Below are positions 1 through 8,002 of a stretch of 64,000 bases of DNA, piece by piece. The position numbers were made by a program, and so were the translations under genes. Numbering within the stretch: the first letter of the stretch is position 1; every line of letters starts with the position of its first letter. The notes under the pieces were generated by a model, which had not been told where the DNA came from, did not search any database, and saw nothing but the letters and a program-made list of their open reading frames with translations. Source of the stretch: Streptomyces sp. GESEQ-4 (GTDB lineage: Bacteria; Actinomycetota; Actinomycetes; Streptomycetales; Streptomycetaceae); NCBI RefSeq assembly GCF_017948455.1, contig NZ_JAFFSU010000001.1:930001-994000 (forward strand), in the 5' to 3' direction.

Positions 1-468
1 GAGTGCGGTGTAGGCGCTCCACGTGGCGGTGGCGAACGCGACGAACAGGACGTATTTTCCCAACGGGTAGCCGACGAGCCCCGTGGACAAGGTGGCCAGG
101 TAGCGCCCCACCGGGATGAACCGTGTGGTCACCAGGATGAAGCCGCCGCGAGCGTCGAGTTCGCGGGCGAACCAGTCGTGTGCCGTCCGGCGTTTCGAGC
201 CGGGTGGCAGGCGCTTGAGTATGCGTTCACCCAACAGTCGTCCGACGGTGTAGGGAACGAGATCGCCGAGAAGGGCGCCGAGCGTCGTGGCGGCGATGAC
301 GAGCACGATGTCCGTCTGCCCGGTGGCGGCGTAGACGCCTGCGACGATCACGACGGGTTCGCTCGGGATCAGCGGGAGGAAGGAGTCGAGGAAGGACACC
401 GCGATGAGTACCGCGTACAACCACGGTGAGGTGATGACCGATTCGGCCAGCTCGAGCCAGTCGATCAT
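1..468 (-). CDS. DedA family membrane protein (C-terminus beyond window edge)
   Basis: This is the N-terminal 156 residues of a DedA/SNARE-associated (VTT) inner-membrane protein, a family linked to membrane homeostasis and lipid or ion transport. The translation begins MIDWLELAES and has a hydrophobic helix with a P-x-x-P-S-E-P motif near residues 30-35. A conserved G-D-x-x-x-Y-x-x-G-R stretch lies near 62-75, and the family signature F-I-P-x-x-R (FIPVGR) lies near 115. The frame is open to base 1, so the gene continues outside the window. The start is the ATG read leftward from 468. Function is by family only. Confidence 0.85.
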   Translation of the reverse strand, partial: MIDWLELAESVITSPWLYAVLIAVSFLDSFLPLIPSEPVVIVAGVYAATGQTDIVLVIAATTLGALLGDLVPYTVGRLLGERILKRLPPGSKRRTAHDWFARELDARGGFILVTTRFIPVGRYLATLSTGLVGYPLGKYVLFVAFATATWSAYTAL

Positions 469-528
469 AAGCGCCAGGCCTTGGTCGGCAGGTGCGGATG
501 GATGGTCACGGGCTCTCTCTCGATAGGG

Positions 529-1437
529 TCAGAGGTCGACGGTGAGGTTGGGCGACAGGGCCCGCGAGACGCAGCAGTACATGTGGCCGGGCGGGGCGCC
601 GATGTCGTCGCGGTGCTCCGGTTCTCCGTCGACGACGGCGATCTCGCAACTGCCGCAGACGCCTTCACGGCATCCGGACGGTATGCGGAATCCCGCGTGG
701 TTCAACGCGTCCAACATGGAGTCCTCCGCACTGACCCGGACGGTCCGTCCCGACCGGCCGCAGCGCACATCGAAGGGCTTGTTGGGCGCGAACTCCTTGG
801 CCACCGGCCGGAAATGCTCGATGTGCAACTGCTGTGCGGGGAACGCTGCCTCGGCCGCGTCGAGCATCGACGTGGGGCCGCAGCAGTACACCAGCACCTG
901 AGGGTTCAGCGCTGCCGCCTCTACGGCGAAGTCGGGCCTGCCGTGCTGCTCGGTGGCGTGGATGCGCACCCGGCTGCCGTGCGCGGCCCGCAGTTCGTCG
1001 GCGAACGGCATGGTGGCCAGGGACCTGCCCACGTACACCAACGTCGCCGCGGCGCCCGCTTCGGCCGCCGCTGTCAGCATCGGCACGATGGGGGTGATGC
1101 CGATCCCGCCGGCGAGGAACAGGTACTCCGGTGCGGGCAGCAGGGGAAAGTTGTTGCGTGGCACCGAGACGTCGAGTGTGTGGCCCTCGTTGAGGAACAG
1201 GTGGATGTACTCCGAGCCGCCACGGCTGAGCCGGTCGTGACGGACGGCGACACGGTAGGTGTCGCGGTCGGCCGGGTTCCCGCACAGCGAGTACTGCCGG
1301 GTCAGCCAGTTGGGCAGTGTCAGATCGATGTGCGCGCCCGGTTCCCAGGGGGCCAGCGGGCCGTCGGCGCCGCGCAGGAGGAGCGAGACCGCGCCCTCGG
1401 CGACCGGCTCCACCTCCTCAAGGACTGTTCGTTGCAT
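529..1437 (-). CDS. PDR/VanB-family flavin reductase with C-terminal 2Fe-2S domain
   Basis: A 302-residue electron-transfer reductase of the phthalate dioxygenase reductase/vanillate demethylase reductase type. The FAD/FMN domain carries R-Q-Y-S-L-C-G near residue 55. The NAD-binding domain carries LAGGIGITP and ends in YCCGP. The plant-type ferredoxin domain at the C-terminus has C-REGV-C-GS-C and a later C (MYCC), so all four cluster ligands appear present. Such proteins pass electrons from NAD(P)H to a partner oxygenase, usually a Rieske protein, but none is visible here. I chose the ATG at 1437 because AAGGCGG precedes it; longer upstream in-frame options would run into the neighbouring gene. 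It lies 13 bp after the PPOX gene and is probably co-transcribed with it. Confidence 0.9.
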   Translation of the reverse strand: MQRTVLEEVEPVAEGAVSLLLRGADGPLAPWEPGAHIDLTLPNWLTRQYSLCGNPADRDTYRVAVRHDRLSRGGSEYIHLFLNEGHTLDVSVPRNNFPLLPAPEYLFLAGGIGITPIVPMLTAAAEAGAAATLVYVGRSLATMPFADELRAAHGSRVRIHATEQHGRPDFAVEAAALNPQVLVYCCGPTSMLDAAEAAFPAQQLHIEHFRPVAKEFAPNKPFDVRCGRSGRTVRVSAEDSMLDALNHAGFRIPSGCREGVCGSCEIAVVDGEPEHRDDIGAPPGHMYCCVSRALSPNLTVDL

Positions 1438-1450
1438 GGCCGTACCGCCT

Positions 1451-2116
1451 TCAGTACAGGTGCCGGTAGTCGTCTTCGAGCATCTCTGCCAGCACCGCCG
1501 GATCCGCGTCGGCGAGCCCCATCTGGTCGACGGCGATCTCACCCATCGACGGCAGTTCCTCGGCCAGGGCCTGGCTCGCCGGATCCCACAGCCGGGAGCG
1601 GATCAGGGCGCGGCCGCAGTGGAAGAAGACCTCCGTCACTTCCACGACGATCGCCAGCCCGGCCTCCTTTCCCTCGGTGCGCATCCGGGCGAGCACGTCC
1701 GGTTCGTCGGTGGGATAGGCACGACCGTTGACGCGCAGCACTTCCCGCACTCCGGGGACGACGAACATCAGCCCGATCCCGTCGTTCTCGGCGAGATTGC
1801 GAAAAGAGTCGGCGAGGTTGTTGCCTGGCCGGTCGGGAATGGCGAGCGTGCGCTCATCGAGAACTTTGACGAATCCCGGATAGTCACCGCGCGGTGAACT
1901 GTCGGGGAGTCCTGTCGCGTCCGACGTGGCCATCGCCAGGAAGGGGGAGTGGGCGATGAAACGGCGGCAGTGCCCGTCGAGGCGGTCGTGTATTTTCCGC
2001 TTGATCAGGTCCTCGGGCTCGCCGATCCGGGCGCGTACGTCCGCGAAGGAAATCCGGCGCGGACGGGTCTCGGCAATTGCGTCATCGCTGGTCACATGAT
2101 GGTCATGAGTGATCAT
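1451..2116 (-). CDS. PPOX-type FMN-dependent flavoprotein (MSMEG_1061-like)
   Basis: A 221-residue protein of the pyridoxamine-5'-phosphate oxidase-like split-barrel fold. The subgroup hallmark is visible: F-L-A-M-A-T-S-D at the first strand, then D-S-S-P-R-G-D-Y-P-G-F, then IPDRPGNN-x-x-D-S. The last two match the FMN-contacting segments of the MSMEG_1061/MSMEG_1061-like family. These enzymes reduce or oxidise small molecules, some with F420, but the substrate cannot be read from sequence. The gene is first in a two-gene unit with the VanB-type reductase downstream. The start codon is preceded by a weak Shine-Dalgarno, so a GTG eight codons in is an alternative. Confidence 0.85.
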   Translation of the reverse strand: MITHDHHVTSDDAIAETRPRRISFADVRARIGEPEDLIKRKIHDRLDGHCRRFIAHSPFLAMATSDATGLPDSSPRGDYPGFVKVLDERTLAIPDRPGNNLADSFRNLAENDGIGLMFVVPGVREVLRVNGRAYPTDEPDVLARMRTEGKEAGLAIVVEVTEVFFHCGRALIRSRLWDPASQALAEELPSMGEIAVDQMGLADADPAVLAEMLEDDYRHLY

Positions 2117-2179
2117 TGAGGTTGCTTTCTACTCGCTTCCACAAGGCCCGCGACGGGCCCAGACGGCGTCTCGTGGGGG

Positions 2180-2551
2180 TCACCGGACGGCGTCGTACGC
2201 GGTGAACCCGGTGGCCAGGCGGATGTCGCCCCGCCCTACGGCGTCGGCGAGCAGATCGTTGAACTCGGCCCGGTGCACCAGCAGGTACTGATGGTCCTCG
2301 GGACCGAACTCCGGGGTGTCGAGCAGCCGCACGGCGGCATCGTGGGAGTACATCTCGGTGGGGACGCTGATACAGCGCACTTGTTCGCCGACGGCGAGGT
2401 CGTCGAGGACCGCCAGCGCATTCGCCCAGAGCCCCAGCGAGGCCCCGTCGGCGCGGATCTTCGGCGCGCGCTCACAGATCACCACCTCGGTCCCTGCATG
2501 GCGCAGCGCGAGCCCGGTTGTCAGGCGGATGTCCACTGCGAGCTCCCTCAT
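2180..2551 (-). pseudogene. Remnant of FAD-dependent aromatic-ring monooxygenase
   Basis: About 123 codons that match the N-terminal third of a class A (PHBH-type) FAD monooxygenase. They contain T-T-G-L-A-L-R-H-A-G followed by V-x-I-C-E-R-A-P (end of the Rossmann beta-alpha-beta) and G-A-S-L-G-L-W-A-N-A-L. The first part of the dinucleotide motif, GxGxxG, has been replaced by unrelated residues (M-R-E-L-A-V-D-I-R). The reading frame stops after A-T-G-F-T-A-Y-D, well before the substrate-binding and DG/GD motifs of a roughly 390-residue enzyme. It is therefore broken at both ends and should not bind FAD. It lies divergent to a LysR regulator, the usual arrangement of a LysR target, so it may be the dead former target. 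Confidence 0.8.
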
Positions 2552-2641
2552 GTCGTCGAGTGAGTTCGACGTTAGGAAGCGCAGCCGATTCACACCAGTG
2601 CAACCTTGGTAAGGAGTCCTTTCGCCAGTGATAATCCGGGG

Positions 2642-3559
2642 ATGGACCATGTCGATCTGAACCTCATCGAGGCGTTGGACGCGCTGCTCGCCGAGAACAG
2701 CGTGACGAAGGCCGCGGAACGCCTGCACACCTCGCCACCGGCGATGAGCCGCGCCCTGGCCCGGTTGCGCCGCGCCTTCGACGACCCGCTCCTCGTGCGT
2801 GCCGGACGCGACCTCGTACCCACGCCCCGGGCCCTGGAACTGCGTGGTGAGGTGCACGCGGTCGCCACCCGGGCGCGTGCGCTGTTCGCGCCGTCGAACT
2901 CCGCCGATCCCCGAACCGCCGTGCGCACGTTCGACCTTCAGGTCAACGACATGCTGTCCACGACCTTCATCCCGTCCCTCCTCGACGACCTACGGGTCCA
3001 GGCGCCCGGTATCTCACTGCGGTTGCGGCCGGAGAGCCTCGAGGACACCCCGGCCCTGCGCGAAGGACTGGTGGATCTGGAGATCGGGATCGTGCGTCCC
3101 GGTGATCCGGAGATCCGCTCGGAAACACTCCTCACGGAGACCCTGATCGGCGTCGTGCGGCCGGACCATCCACTCACGAGGGCGAGAACCGTCACACCGC
3201 GGCGGCTCGCCGCCACCGACCACGTCGTCGTGTCGCGACGCGGCCGAGCTCACGGCCCGATCGACGAGCAGCTCGCCGAACTGGGCCTGAGCCGGCGCGT
3301 GGTGGCCGTGGTCCCCAGCGTCGCGACCGCGCTGTTCCTGGCCCGCGAAACCGACGTCGTCAGCGTTGCCCCGGCCGGACTCGGACGGCCGATGCTGAAC
3401 ACACTCGGGCTGCACACGTTCCCGATCCCCCTGGCGCTGCCGTCCCTGACCATCGGCATGGCGTGGCACCCACGTAACCACCACGACCGCACGCATCAAT
3501 TGCTACGCGAACGTATCCGCCACATCATGACCACCGCCGTCGACGACGGAGCCGCGTGA
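2642..3559 (+). CDS. LysR-family transcriptional regulator
   Basis: A 305-residue LysR protein. The N-terminal winged helix (D-L-N-L-I-E-A-L-D-A-L-L-A-E-N-S-V-T-K-A-A-E-R-L) is at residues 4-30, with M-S-R-A-L-A-R-L-R in the recognition helix. The rest is the effector-binding periplasmic-fold domain. The start at 2642 begins MDHVDLNL, as in NodD/PcaQ-like members; an in-frame ATG 12 codons upstream is less likely. It diverges from the monooxygenase remnant with 90 bp between them. Its 3' end overlaps the 3' end of the convergent terpene synthase by 57 bp, so the two transcripts are complementary there. Confidence 0.9.
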   Translation: MDHVDLNLIEALDALLAENSVTKAAERLHTSPPAMSRALARLRRAFDDPLLVRAGRDLVPTPRALELRGEVHAVATRARALFAPSNSADPRTAVRTFDLQVNDMLSTTFIPSLLDDLRVQAPGISLRLRPESLEDTPALREGLVDLEIGIVRPGDPEIRSETLLTETLIGVVRPDHPLTRARTVTPRRLAATDHVVVSRRGRAHGPIDEQLAELGLSRRVVAVVPSVATALFLARETDVVSVAPAGLGRPMLNTLGLHTFPIPLALPSLTIGMAWHPRNHHDRTHQLLRERIRHIMTTAVDDGAA

Positions 3560-4591
3560 GCAGTCCGGCTTCCATCCTCCGGCCTCCATGAGCCGGGCTT
3601 CGAGGTACTCGTCGGGGCGCTCCGTGTCGCCGTCGACGGTTCGGGCGTAGCGCTGTGTGTGTCTCGACCAGTCGAGGTTGCCGCGCATCCACGTCCGCAT
3701 GCCGGCGAGACAGGGGGCGAGTTGGCCGGCTCGGTGGGGATGTGCGGTGAGGAGTCGGGCCTCCGCTCGCAGGAAGCGGTCCGTCTCCTCCCGGATGGCT
3801 GCGTGGACGTGGTCCAGCGCGGCCGACCGGCCCCATCCCCGATGGTGCTGGACGAGGAAGACGAGGTTGTGCACCTCACCCCGTGAGCGCTCCTTGGCCA
3901 GCGAGTAGACGTCGTTGGTCCAGCAGACGACGTTGCAGGCGGCATCGAGGGCGGAGGTGAACTCGGCGGCGGTGTAGAGGGTGTCGGGCACCGAGACGTC
4001 CACCGCGATCTCTATGAGGTCCATGCAGACGTAGATCGCGCCCGTGTGCCGGCGGTTGACGACGTACGCCTCCTCCGACGGGACGGTGCCGTGGACTCGA
4101 TGCCCCACCTCCCAGACGGCCGCTGTCCTCAGACATGTCTCGAGGTGCCCGGCGAATCGACGGTGCCACCCGGGATGTCCGAGCGGCGCCGTGCGCTCCC
4201 ACAGATCGGCCAGTGCGGAGACAGCGGTGGGAGTGTCCGGTCTCGGTGGGTCGGCGGGGCGGTGCCCGGTCAGTACGGCGCACATCTGGTCCGCGATCCG
4301 CAGTGCCCGTGCCGGGTCGCGTCCGACCCCTCCGTCGTCGAGCTGGTCGTCGACCAGGAACAGCCAGGCGAACCAGTCGGCCATGAGGTCCAGGCGCGAG
4401 GCGTCGGCGGTCGGATACACCGCTGCCGCGAACCACCCGAAGTCCGCTCGCTGGAAGCGTCTCCAGGCCGATTCCCGGTGGACGAGACCGGTGCGCCGTA
4501 CCCAGTCGGCCACGTGACGGCGCGTCCGCTCCGCATGCGGATTGAGCCGGTGCGGGAACGCGCTGAGGATGTCCTGCTGAGAGGTGTCCAT
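3503..4591 (-). CDS. Class I terpene synthase (sesquiterpene-cyclase type)
   Basis: A 362-residue bacterial class I terpene cyclase, expected to ionise a linear prenyl diphosphate (most likely farnesyl diphosphate) and cyclise it in the cytoplasm. The aspartate-rich Mg2+ motif is D81-D82-Q-L-D85-D86 and the NSE triad is N226-D-V-Y-S230-L-A-K233-E. A conserved R-R-H-T-G near 180-184 fits the diphosphate sensor. R-Y occurs near the C-terminus (H-T-Q-R-Y). The start at 4591 (MDTSQQD) matches the usual family length. The P450 gene lies 20 bp upstream on the same strand, so the two form an operon under a palindromic operator. The product cannot be predicted; it does not carry the two-domain layout of geosmin synthase. 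Confidence 0.92.
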   Translation of the reverse strand: MDTSQQDILSAFPHRLNPHAERTRRHVADWVRRTGLVHRESAWRRFQRADFGWFAAAVYPTADASRLDLMADWFAWLFLVDDQLDDGGVGRDPARALRIADQMCAVLTGHRPADPPRPDTPTAVSALADLWERTAPLGHPGWHRRFAGHLETCLRTAAVWEVGHRVHGTVPSEEAYVVNRRHTGAIYVCMDLIEIAVDVSVPDTLYTAAEFTSALDAACNVVCWTNDVYSLAKERSRGEVHNLVFLVQHHRGWGRSAALDHVHAAIREETDRFLRAEARLLTAHPHRAGQLAPCLAGMRTWMRGNLDWSRHTQRYARTVDGDTERPDEYLEARLMEAGGWKPDCSRGSVVDGGGHDVADTFA

Positions 4592-4611
4592 GAACGTACG
4601 GCCTTCTCGTG

Positions 4612-5991
4612 TCAGCGGTGCTCGAGTCGCAGCCGCATGCCGCCTCGGGGACGCAGCGTGATCAGGGCCTCCGGATGGACGTCGGGGGCGTCCGCGGGCA
4701 GGACCAGGCGGTGGGTACGCGCGACGGTGGCGAGCACCAGGGCGAGTTCGGTCAGGGCGAAGTGCCTGCCGATGCAGACGCGTTGCCCGCTGCCGAACGG
4801 GATGTAGGCGTGCCGGGGGCGGCGGGCGGCCTCTTCCGCGCCGAACCGCTCGGGACGGAAGGTTTCCGGCTCGTCCCAGAAGTCCGGATGCCGGTGCAGG
4901 ACATAGCTGTTGATGAGCATGTTGCTGCCCGCCGGTATGCGGTATCCGGCGATCTCGTCGTCCTGACGCGCGTGGCGCATGAACTGGTAGGCGGGGGAGT
5001 AGATGCGCAGCGTCTCGTCTACGACCATGCGTGTGTAGGCCAGTTCGGGCAGGTCCTCGAACCGTGGGATCCGGCCGCCGAGCACCCGGTCGACCTCTTC
5101 GTGCAGCCGCTTCTCGGCATCGGGATGGCGCGCGAGGAGATGGAACGCCCAGCACAGGGCGTTGGTGGTGGTCTCGTAGGCGCCCACACAGAGGTTGAGG
5201 ACCTCGTGGTGGAGCCGCTCGAGGCCCATTCCGCTGCCGTCTTCCTCGTCGACGGAGTGCAGCAGGAGGGTCAGCAGATCGGGTTCCGGGTCCGTGTTCG
5301 CGTCCGGGTCCGCGCTCGCGTTCGCGCGGAGCCGTCCCTGGACGAATCCGGAGACGAAGGAGTCCATGGCGTCGATCGCGCGCCGGAGCCTGCGATGGCC
5401 GGGGGTGGGCACGCTCAACGGCGGGAAGGGACGCCGGAAGAATGCCGCGAGGACGCTGTTGGCCACCCCGAAGGCCTGCTCGAAACCCTGGGCCGTCGCG
5501 CTCACGTCCGCACTGAACAGCGACCTGTTGACGATGGCGAGCGCGAGCCGGCCGAACTCGTCCATGGCGTCGATCACCCGCCCGTCGCGAGGGTCGCGCT
5601 CCCAGCGGTCCAGCATCTTCACGGTCTCGGTCGTCATGTTCCGGGCGAACGAGCCGACCGCGCCCGGGGTGAAATGCGGTGCCATCATGCGACGTTGCCG
5701 ACGCCACTGCTCCGTGTCCGCGTTGGCGATCAGCCCCGTGCGCAGCACCGGACGTACGGCTTTGAAGAGAAAGGCGTTCTTGTCGTACTGCGCGCTCTTG
5801 TCGACGAGGATGCGGCGGATGTGGTCCGGGTGATTGACCATCACCATGGGGACGCCGAGCGTGCGGAAGCGGAAGATGTCGCCGTACCGCTCGCGGCCAC
5901 GCGACAGAAAGGCCAGCGGGTCACGTCTGAAGGTCGGTGACCCGCGGAGACGGTCGGTGAACCTGACGGACGGCAGAGCCCTTGGAGACAT
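4612..5991 (-). CDS. Cytochrome P450 partnered with terpene synthase
   Basis: A 459-residue cytochrome P450 of the longer, CYP4/CYP102-like bacterial type, likely to hydroxylate the terpene made by the downstream cyclase. The I-helix reads G-A-Y-E-T-T-T-N. The K-helix E-x-x-R is E-T-L-R. The P-E-R-F and heme loop F-G-S-G-Q-R-V-C-I-G hold the axial cysteine. An unusual low-complexity A-D-P-D-A-N-T-D-P-E-P linker occurs near residue 245. Two ATGs are possible; the one at 5991 has AGAGG eight bases upstream, while the one at 5997 abuts it. No ferredoxin or ferredoxin reductase lies adjacent; the VanB-type reductase 3 kb away is not an obvious partner. Confidence 0.93.
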   Translation of the reverse strand: MSPRALPSVRFTDRLRGSPTFRRDPLAFLSRGRERYGDIFRFRTLGVPMVMVNHPDHIRRILVDKSAQYDKNAFLFKAVRPVLRTGLIANADTEQWRRQRRMMAPHFTPGAVGSFARNMTTETVKMLDRWERDPRDGRVIDAMDEFGRLALAIVNRSLFSADVSATAQGFEQAFGVANSVLAAFFRRPFPPLSVPTPGHRRLRRAIDAMDSFVSGFVQGRLRANASADPDANTDPEPDLLTLLLHSVDEEDGSGMGLERLHHEVLNLCVGAYETTTNALCWAFHLLARHPDAEKRLHEEVDRVLGGRIPRFEDLPELAYTRMVVDETLRIYSPAYQFMRHARQDDEIAGYRIPAGSNMLINSYVLHRHPDFWDEPETFRPERFGAEEAARRPRHAYIPFGSGQRVCIGRHFALTELALVLATVARTHRLVLPADAPDVHPEALITLRPRGGMRLRLEHR

Positions 5992-6013
5992 GAACATCAC
6001 CTCTGAACTGGGT

Positions 6014-6030
6014 AAATGAATGTTCATTAA
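6014..6030. promoter_or_regulatory. Palindromic operator upstream of P450/terpene synthase operon
   Basis: The sequence AAATGAATGTTCATTAA contains a perfect 14-bp dyad AATGAA-TG-TTCATT (6015-6028), 24-37 bp upstream of the P450 start. The same dyad, extended to 18 bp, lies 24-41 bp upstream of the thiolase start at 20794. The form is typical of TetR-family operators, and Bacillus FadR-type sites (TGAATGA...TCATTCA) look similar. The likely reader is one of the TetR proteins in this window, most plausibly the one starting at 7331; that link is inference. Confidence 0.75.
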
Positions 6031-6064
6031 CATCCAATAACCTGGGGCACGCGGGGCCGGACCG

Positions 6065-7114
6065 TCAAGGAGTGCGCCCCAAGTCGACCGAATACCCGAG
6101 CGATCCGGCCGTAAGTCGCCGGTCGGCTTCCAGGCCCAGCAGCCGCTGTGCGTTGCCGAGCAGCCAGTCATGGGTGACCGCCTCGCCCAGGCCGAGTTCG
6201 GCCACCTCCCGGATCAGGGTGCGCACGGGCACGGAGTGGACCCAGGTCGCGGTCCCGAACATGACCTTGTGGCGCAGGGTGCTGCGGCCGTACAGCAGGA
6301 AGGGCTCCCAGCCCGAGCCGGGACGCGACATCCAGCTCGCGCGATGGGTGGAGAACTCCACGAAGACATGGGGGTGCCGTTGGGCGACCGAGATCATCTC
6401 GTGCAGCCACGGCCAGCCGCCGTGGCCCGCGACGATCCTCAGCTCCGGGTGGCGGCCCGCGAGCGCGTCGATGACCCTCGGGTGCGACAACTCGTTCGGG
6501 CGTCGGGTGCACAGGTGGTGCCCGGTGTGGATCCACACCGGCAGCCTCAGCCGCTCGGCCGCCGCGAAGACGTCGGCGTAGCGCGGCGCCTGCGGTTCGA
6601 CGCCGTCCCGGAAGGCGATGACGGTGACGCCGCGCATACCCAGCGCGTGGCAGCGCTCCAGCTCCACCAGCGCGGCGTGCGGATCGCTGAGGTTCAGGCC
6701 CGCCCAGGCCTCCACCCGCCCGGGGACACGCGCAGCGAAGGCGGCCACACGGGTGTTGACGCTGTCACCGTCGTGCAGCCGGGCGCTGGACCCCATCAGC
6801 ACCTGATAGGCGACGCCCTGATCGTCCATGGCGCGCAGATGGGCCGCCACGTCGATGTCGTCGGGCTGGTTCGCCACGAGGACCTCGACGGCCGCGTCCA
6901 GGTCGCCGGCGTCCAGCAGCCGGCGGTAGTGGGGGAAGTCCGCGCCGAAGACGGTGGTCATATGGCGGCCGAAGGCCCGCAGATAGGCCGGTGCCTGGAC
7001 GCCCAGGTCGCGGAAGTAGGCGCCCCACGACTCGCGGTCGTACACCAGGGCGCACATGTCGATCGCGCTGATCCCGTCCTTACCGTCCGTCCCGCTCTCG
7101 TCGAGGACCCTCAA
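6065..7114 (-). CDS. Amidohydrolase_2 (ACMSD-like) family metal-dependent hydrolase/decarboxylase
   Basis: A protein of about 349 residues of the aminocarboxymuconate-semialdehyde decarboxylase-like amidohydrolase group. It keeps the opening I-D-M-C-A-L-V-Y-D-R-E, a W-I-H-T-G-H-H segment (metal-binding histidine region), A-G-H-G-G-W-P-W, and L-L-G-N-A-Q-R-L-L near the C-terminus. These are standard ACMSD-family signatures, although the usual first H-x-H is here I-D-M-C. Start choice is uncertain: I prefer the TTG at 7114 because GGGAG lies six bases upstream; no ATG fits well. It sits just upstream of the P450 operon and diverges from TetR. In Actinobacteria such proteins often act in breakdown of aromatic or steroid-like acids. 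Confidence 0.8.
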   Translation of the reverse strand: MRVLDESGTDGKDGISAIDMCALVYDRESWGAYFRDLGVQAPAYLRAFGRHMTTVFGADFPHYRRLLDAGDLDAAVEVLVANQPDDIDVAAHLRAMDDQGVAYQVLMGSSARLHDGDSVNTRVAAFAARVPGRVEAWAGLNLSDPHAALVELERCHALGMRGVTVIAFRDGVEPQAPRYADVFAAAERLRLPVWIHTGHHLCTRRPNELSHPRVIDALAGRHPELRIVAGHGGWPWLHEMISVAQRHPHVFVEFSTHRASWMSRPGSGWEPFLLYGRSTLRHKVMFGTATWVHSVPVRTLIREVAELGLGEAVTHDWLLGNAQRLLGLEADRRLTAGSLGYSVDLGRTP

Positions 7115-7260
7115 GATCTGCTCCCGTCCCGGGTGCGGTGAGCACGCGCCCGTCTCGGTCCGTGAGCCTCCCGGTGAGGAGGCTCCGCCTGGTAGTACCC
7201 GGCGTACCTTTCTGCTGCGGTGTGATCGCCATACGGCCGGTTGAGCCCGTAAAGTGAGCA

Positions 7261-7278
7261 GGTGAACGGCCATTCACC
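7261..7278. promoter_or_regulatory. Inverted repeat in TetR leader
   Basis: GGTGAA-CGGCCA-TTCACC is a dyad with 6-bp arms and a 6-bp centre, 53-70 bp upstream of the preferred TetR start and between the divergent amidohydrolase and TetR genes. It could be an autoregulatory operator. Its spacing differs from the AATGAA-TG-TTCATT sites, so it need not bind the same protein. Confidence 0.4.
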
Positions 7279-7330
7279 GGCTCCCCGCGACGCCGACGGC
7301 CGGCCGCCACCGAGGGACGGGAAGCACTCC

Positions 7331-8002
7331 ATGGCCATGTCGACCGAGGGAGCGTTCGCCCCGCCGCCCAGGGGGAGCACGCGGAGGCAGATCGAGTCGG
7401 TCGCCGCCGAGTTGTTCTACCGGCGGGGATACGGCAACACGAGCGTCCGGGAGATCCTGGCGGCCCTCGGTATGACGCCCGCGGCCATGTACAACCACTT
7501 CAGGTCCAAGGAGGAGCTCCTCCACTCGATCGCCTCGCGGACCTGTGCCGAACTGGAGCGCCAGCTCGCGGATGCCTTCGAGCGGGGCGGCGGGGACCCC
7601 GTGCGCGAGCTGTGGGAGGCGGCCCGGACACTGACCGTCTTCCACACGACGTACCGCCTGGAAGCGGTCGTCAGCCGGTCGGAGACGCATCACCTGCCGC
7701 CGTCTCTGTCCACAGAGATCCGCGACAGCGAGCGCCGCATACGCCGGGAGTTTGAGCGGATGCTGGAGCAGGGGCGGACACGGGGTGCGTTCCGGGCTGC
7801 GCTGCCCGGTGGGCGGGAGGCGGACATTCCGGTCACCGCGAAGGCGTTGCTGGACATGTGCATCCACGCCGGGCTCTGGTTCCGTCCGGAGGGCAGGCTC
7901 AGCGCCGAGGAGATCGCCGAGCAGTACGGCGTCCTGGTGCTGCGGGCGGCGGGGGTCGGCCATGACGAGATTCAGTCGCTGTCCGCGAGCGTGCCCAAGT
8001 AG
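7331..8002 (+). CDS. TetR/AcrR-family transcriptional regulator
   Basis: A 223-residue TetR regulator. The N-terminal HTH reads R-R-Q-I-E-S-V-A-A-E-L-F-Y-R-R-G-Y-G-N-T-S-V-R-E-I-L followed by L-G-M-T-P-A-A-M-Y-N-H-F-R-S-K-E. The C-terminal ligand domain resembles the KstR2/acyl-CoA-responsive type of actinobacteria. The ATG at 7331 is preferred; a GTG at 7262 would add 23 Pro/Arg-rich residues and overlap the inverted repeat. Its 3' end overlaps the convergent LivF gene by 31 bp. By position it probably controls the flanking amidohydrolase, Liv transporter and possibly the operons carrying the shared palindrome. Confidence 0.88.
   Translation: MAMSTEGAFAPPPRGSTRRQIESVAAELFYRRGYGNTSVREILAALGMTPAAMYNHFRSKEELLHSIASRTCAELERQLADAFERGGGDPVRELWEAARTLTVFHTTYRLEAVVSRSETHHLPPSLSTEIRDSERRIRREFERMLEQGRTRGAFRAALPGGREADIPVTAKALLDMCIHAGLWFRPEGRLSAEEIAEQYGVLVLRAAGVGHDEIQSLSASVPK

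Noticed and set aside
4609-5940. Rightward open frame opposite the P450, with an R-V-R-V-R-V repeat
   Set aside because: The repeat is the antisense of the Ala/Asp/Pro linker in the P450. The P450 motifs are unambiguous on the other strand.
7261-7278. Treating GGTGAA-CGGCCA-TTCACC as a third copy of the AATGAA-TG-TTCATT operator
   Set aside because: Half-sites share TGAA/TTCA, but the centre is 6 bp instead of 2 and the flanks differ. It is kept only as an independent inverted repeat.
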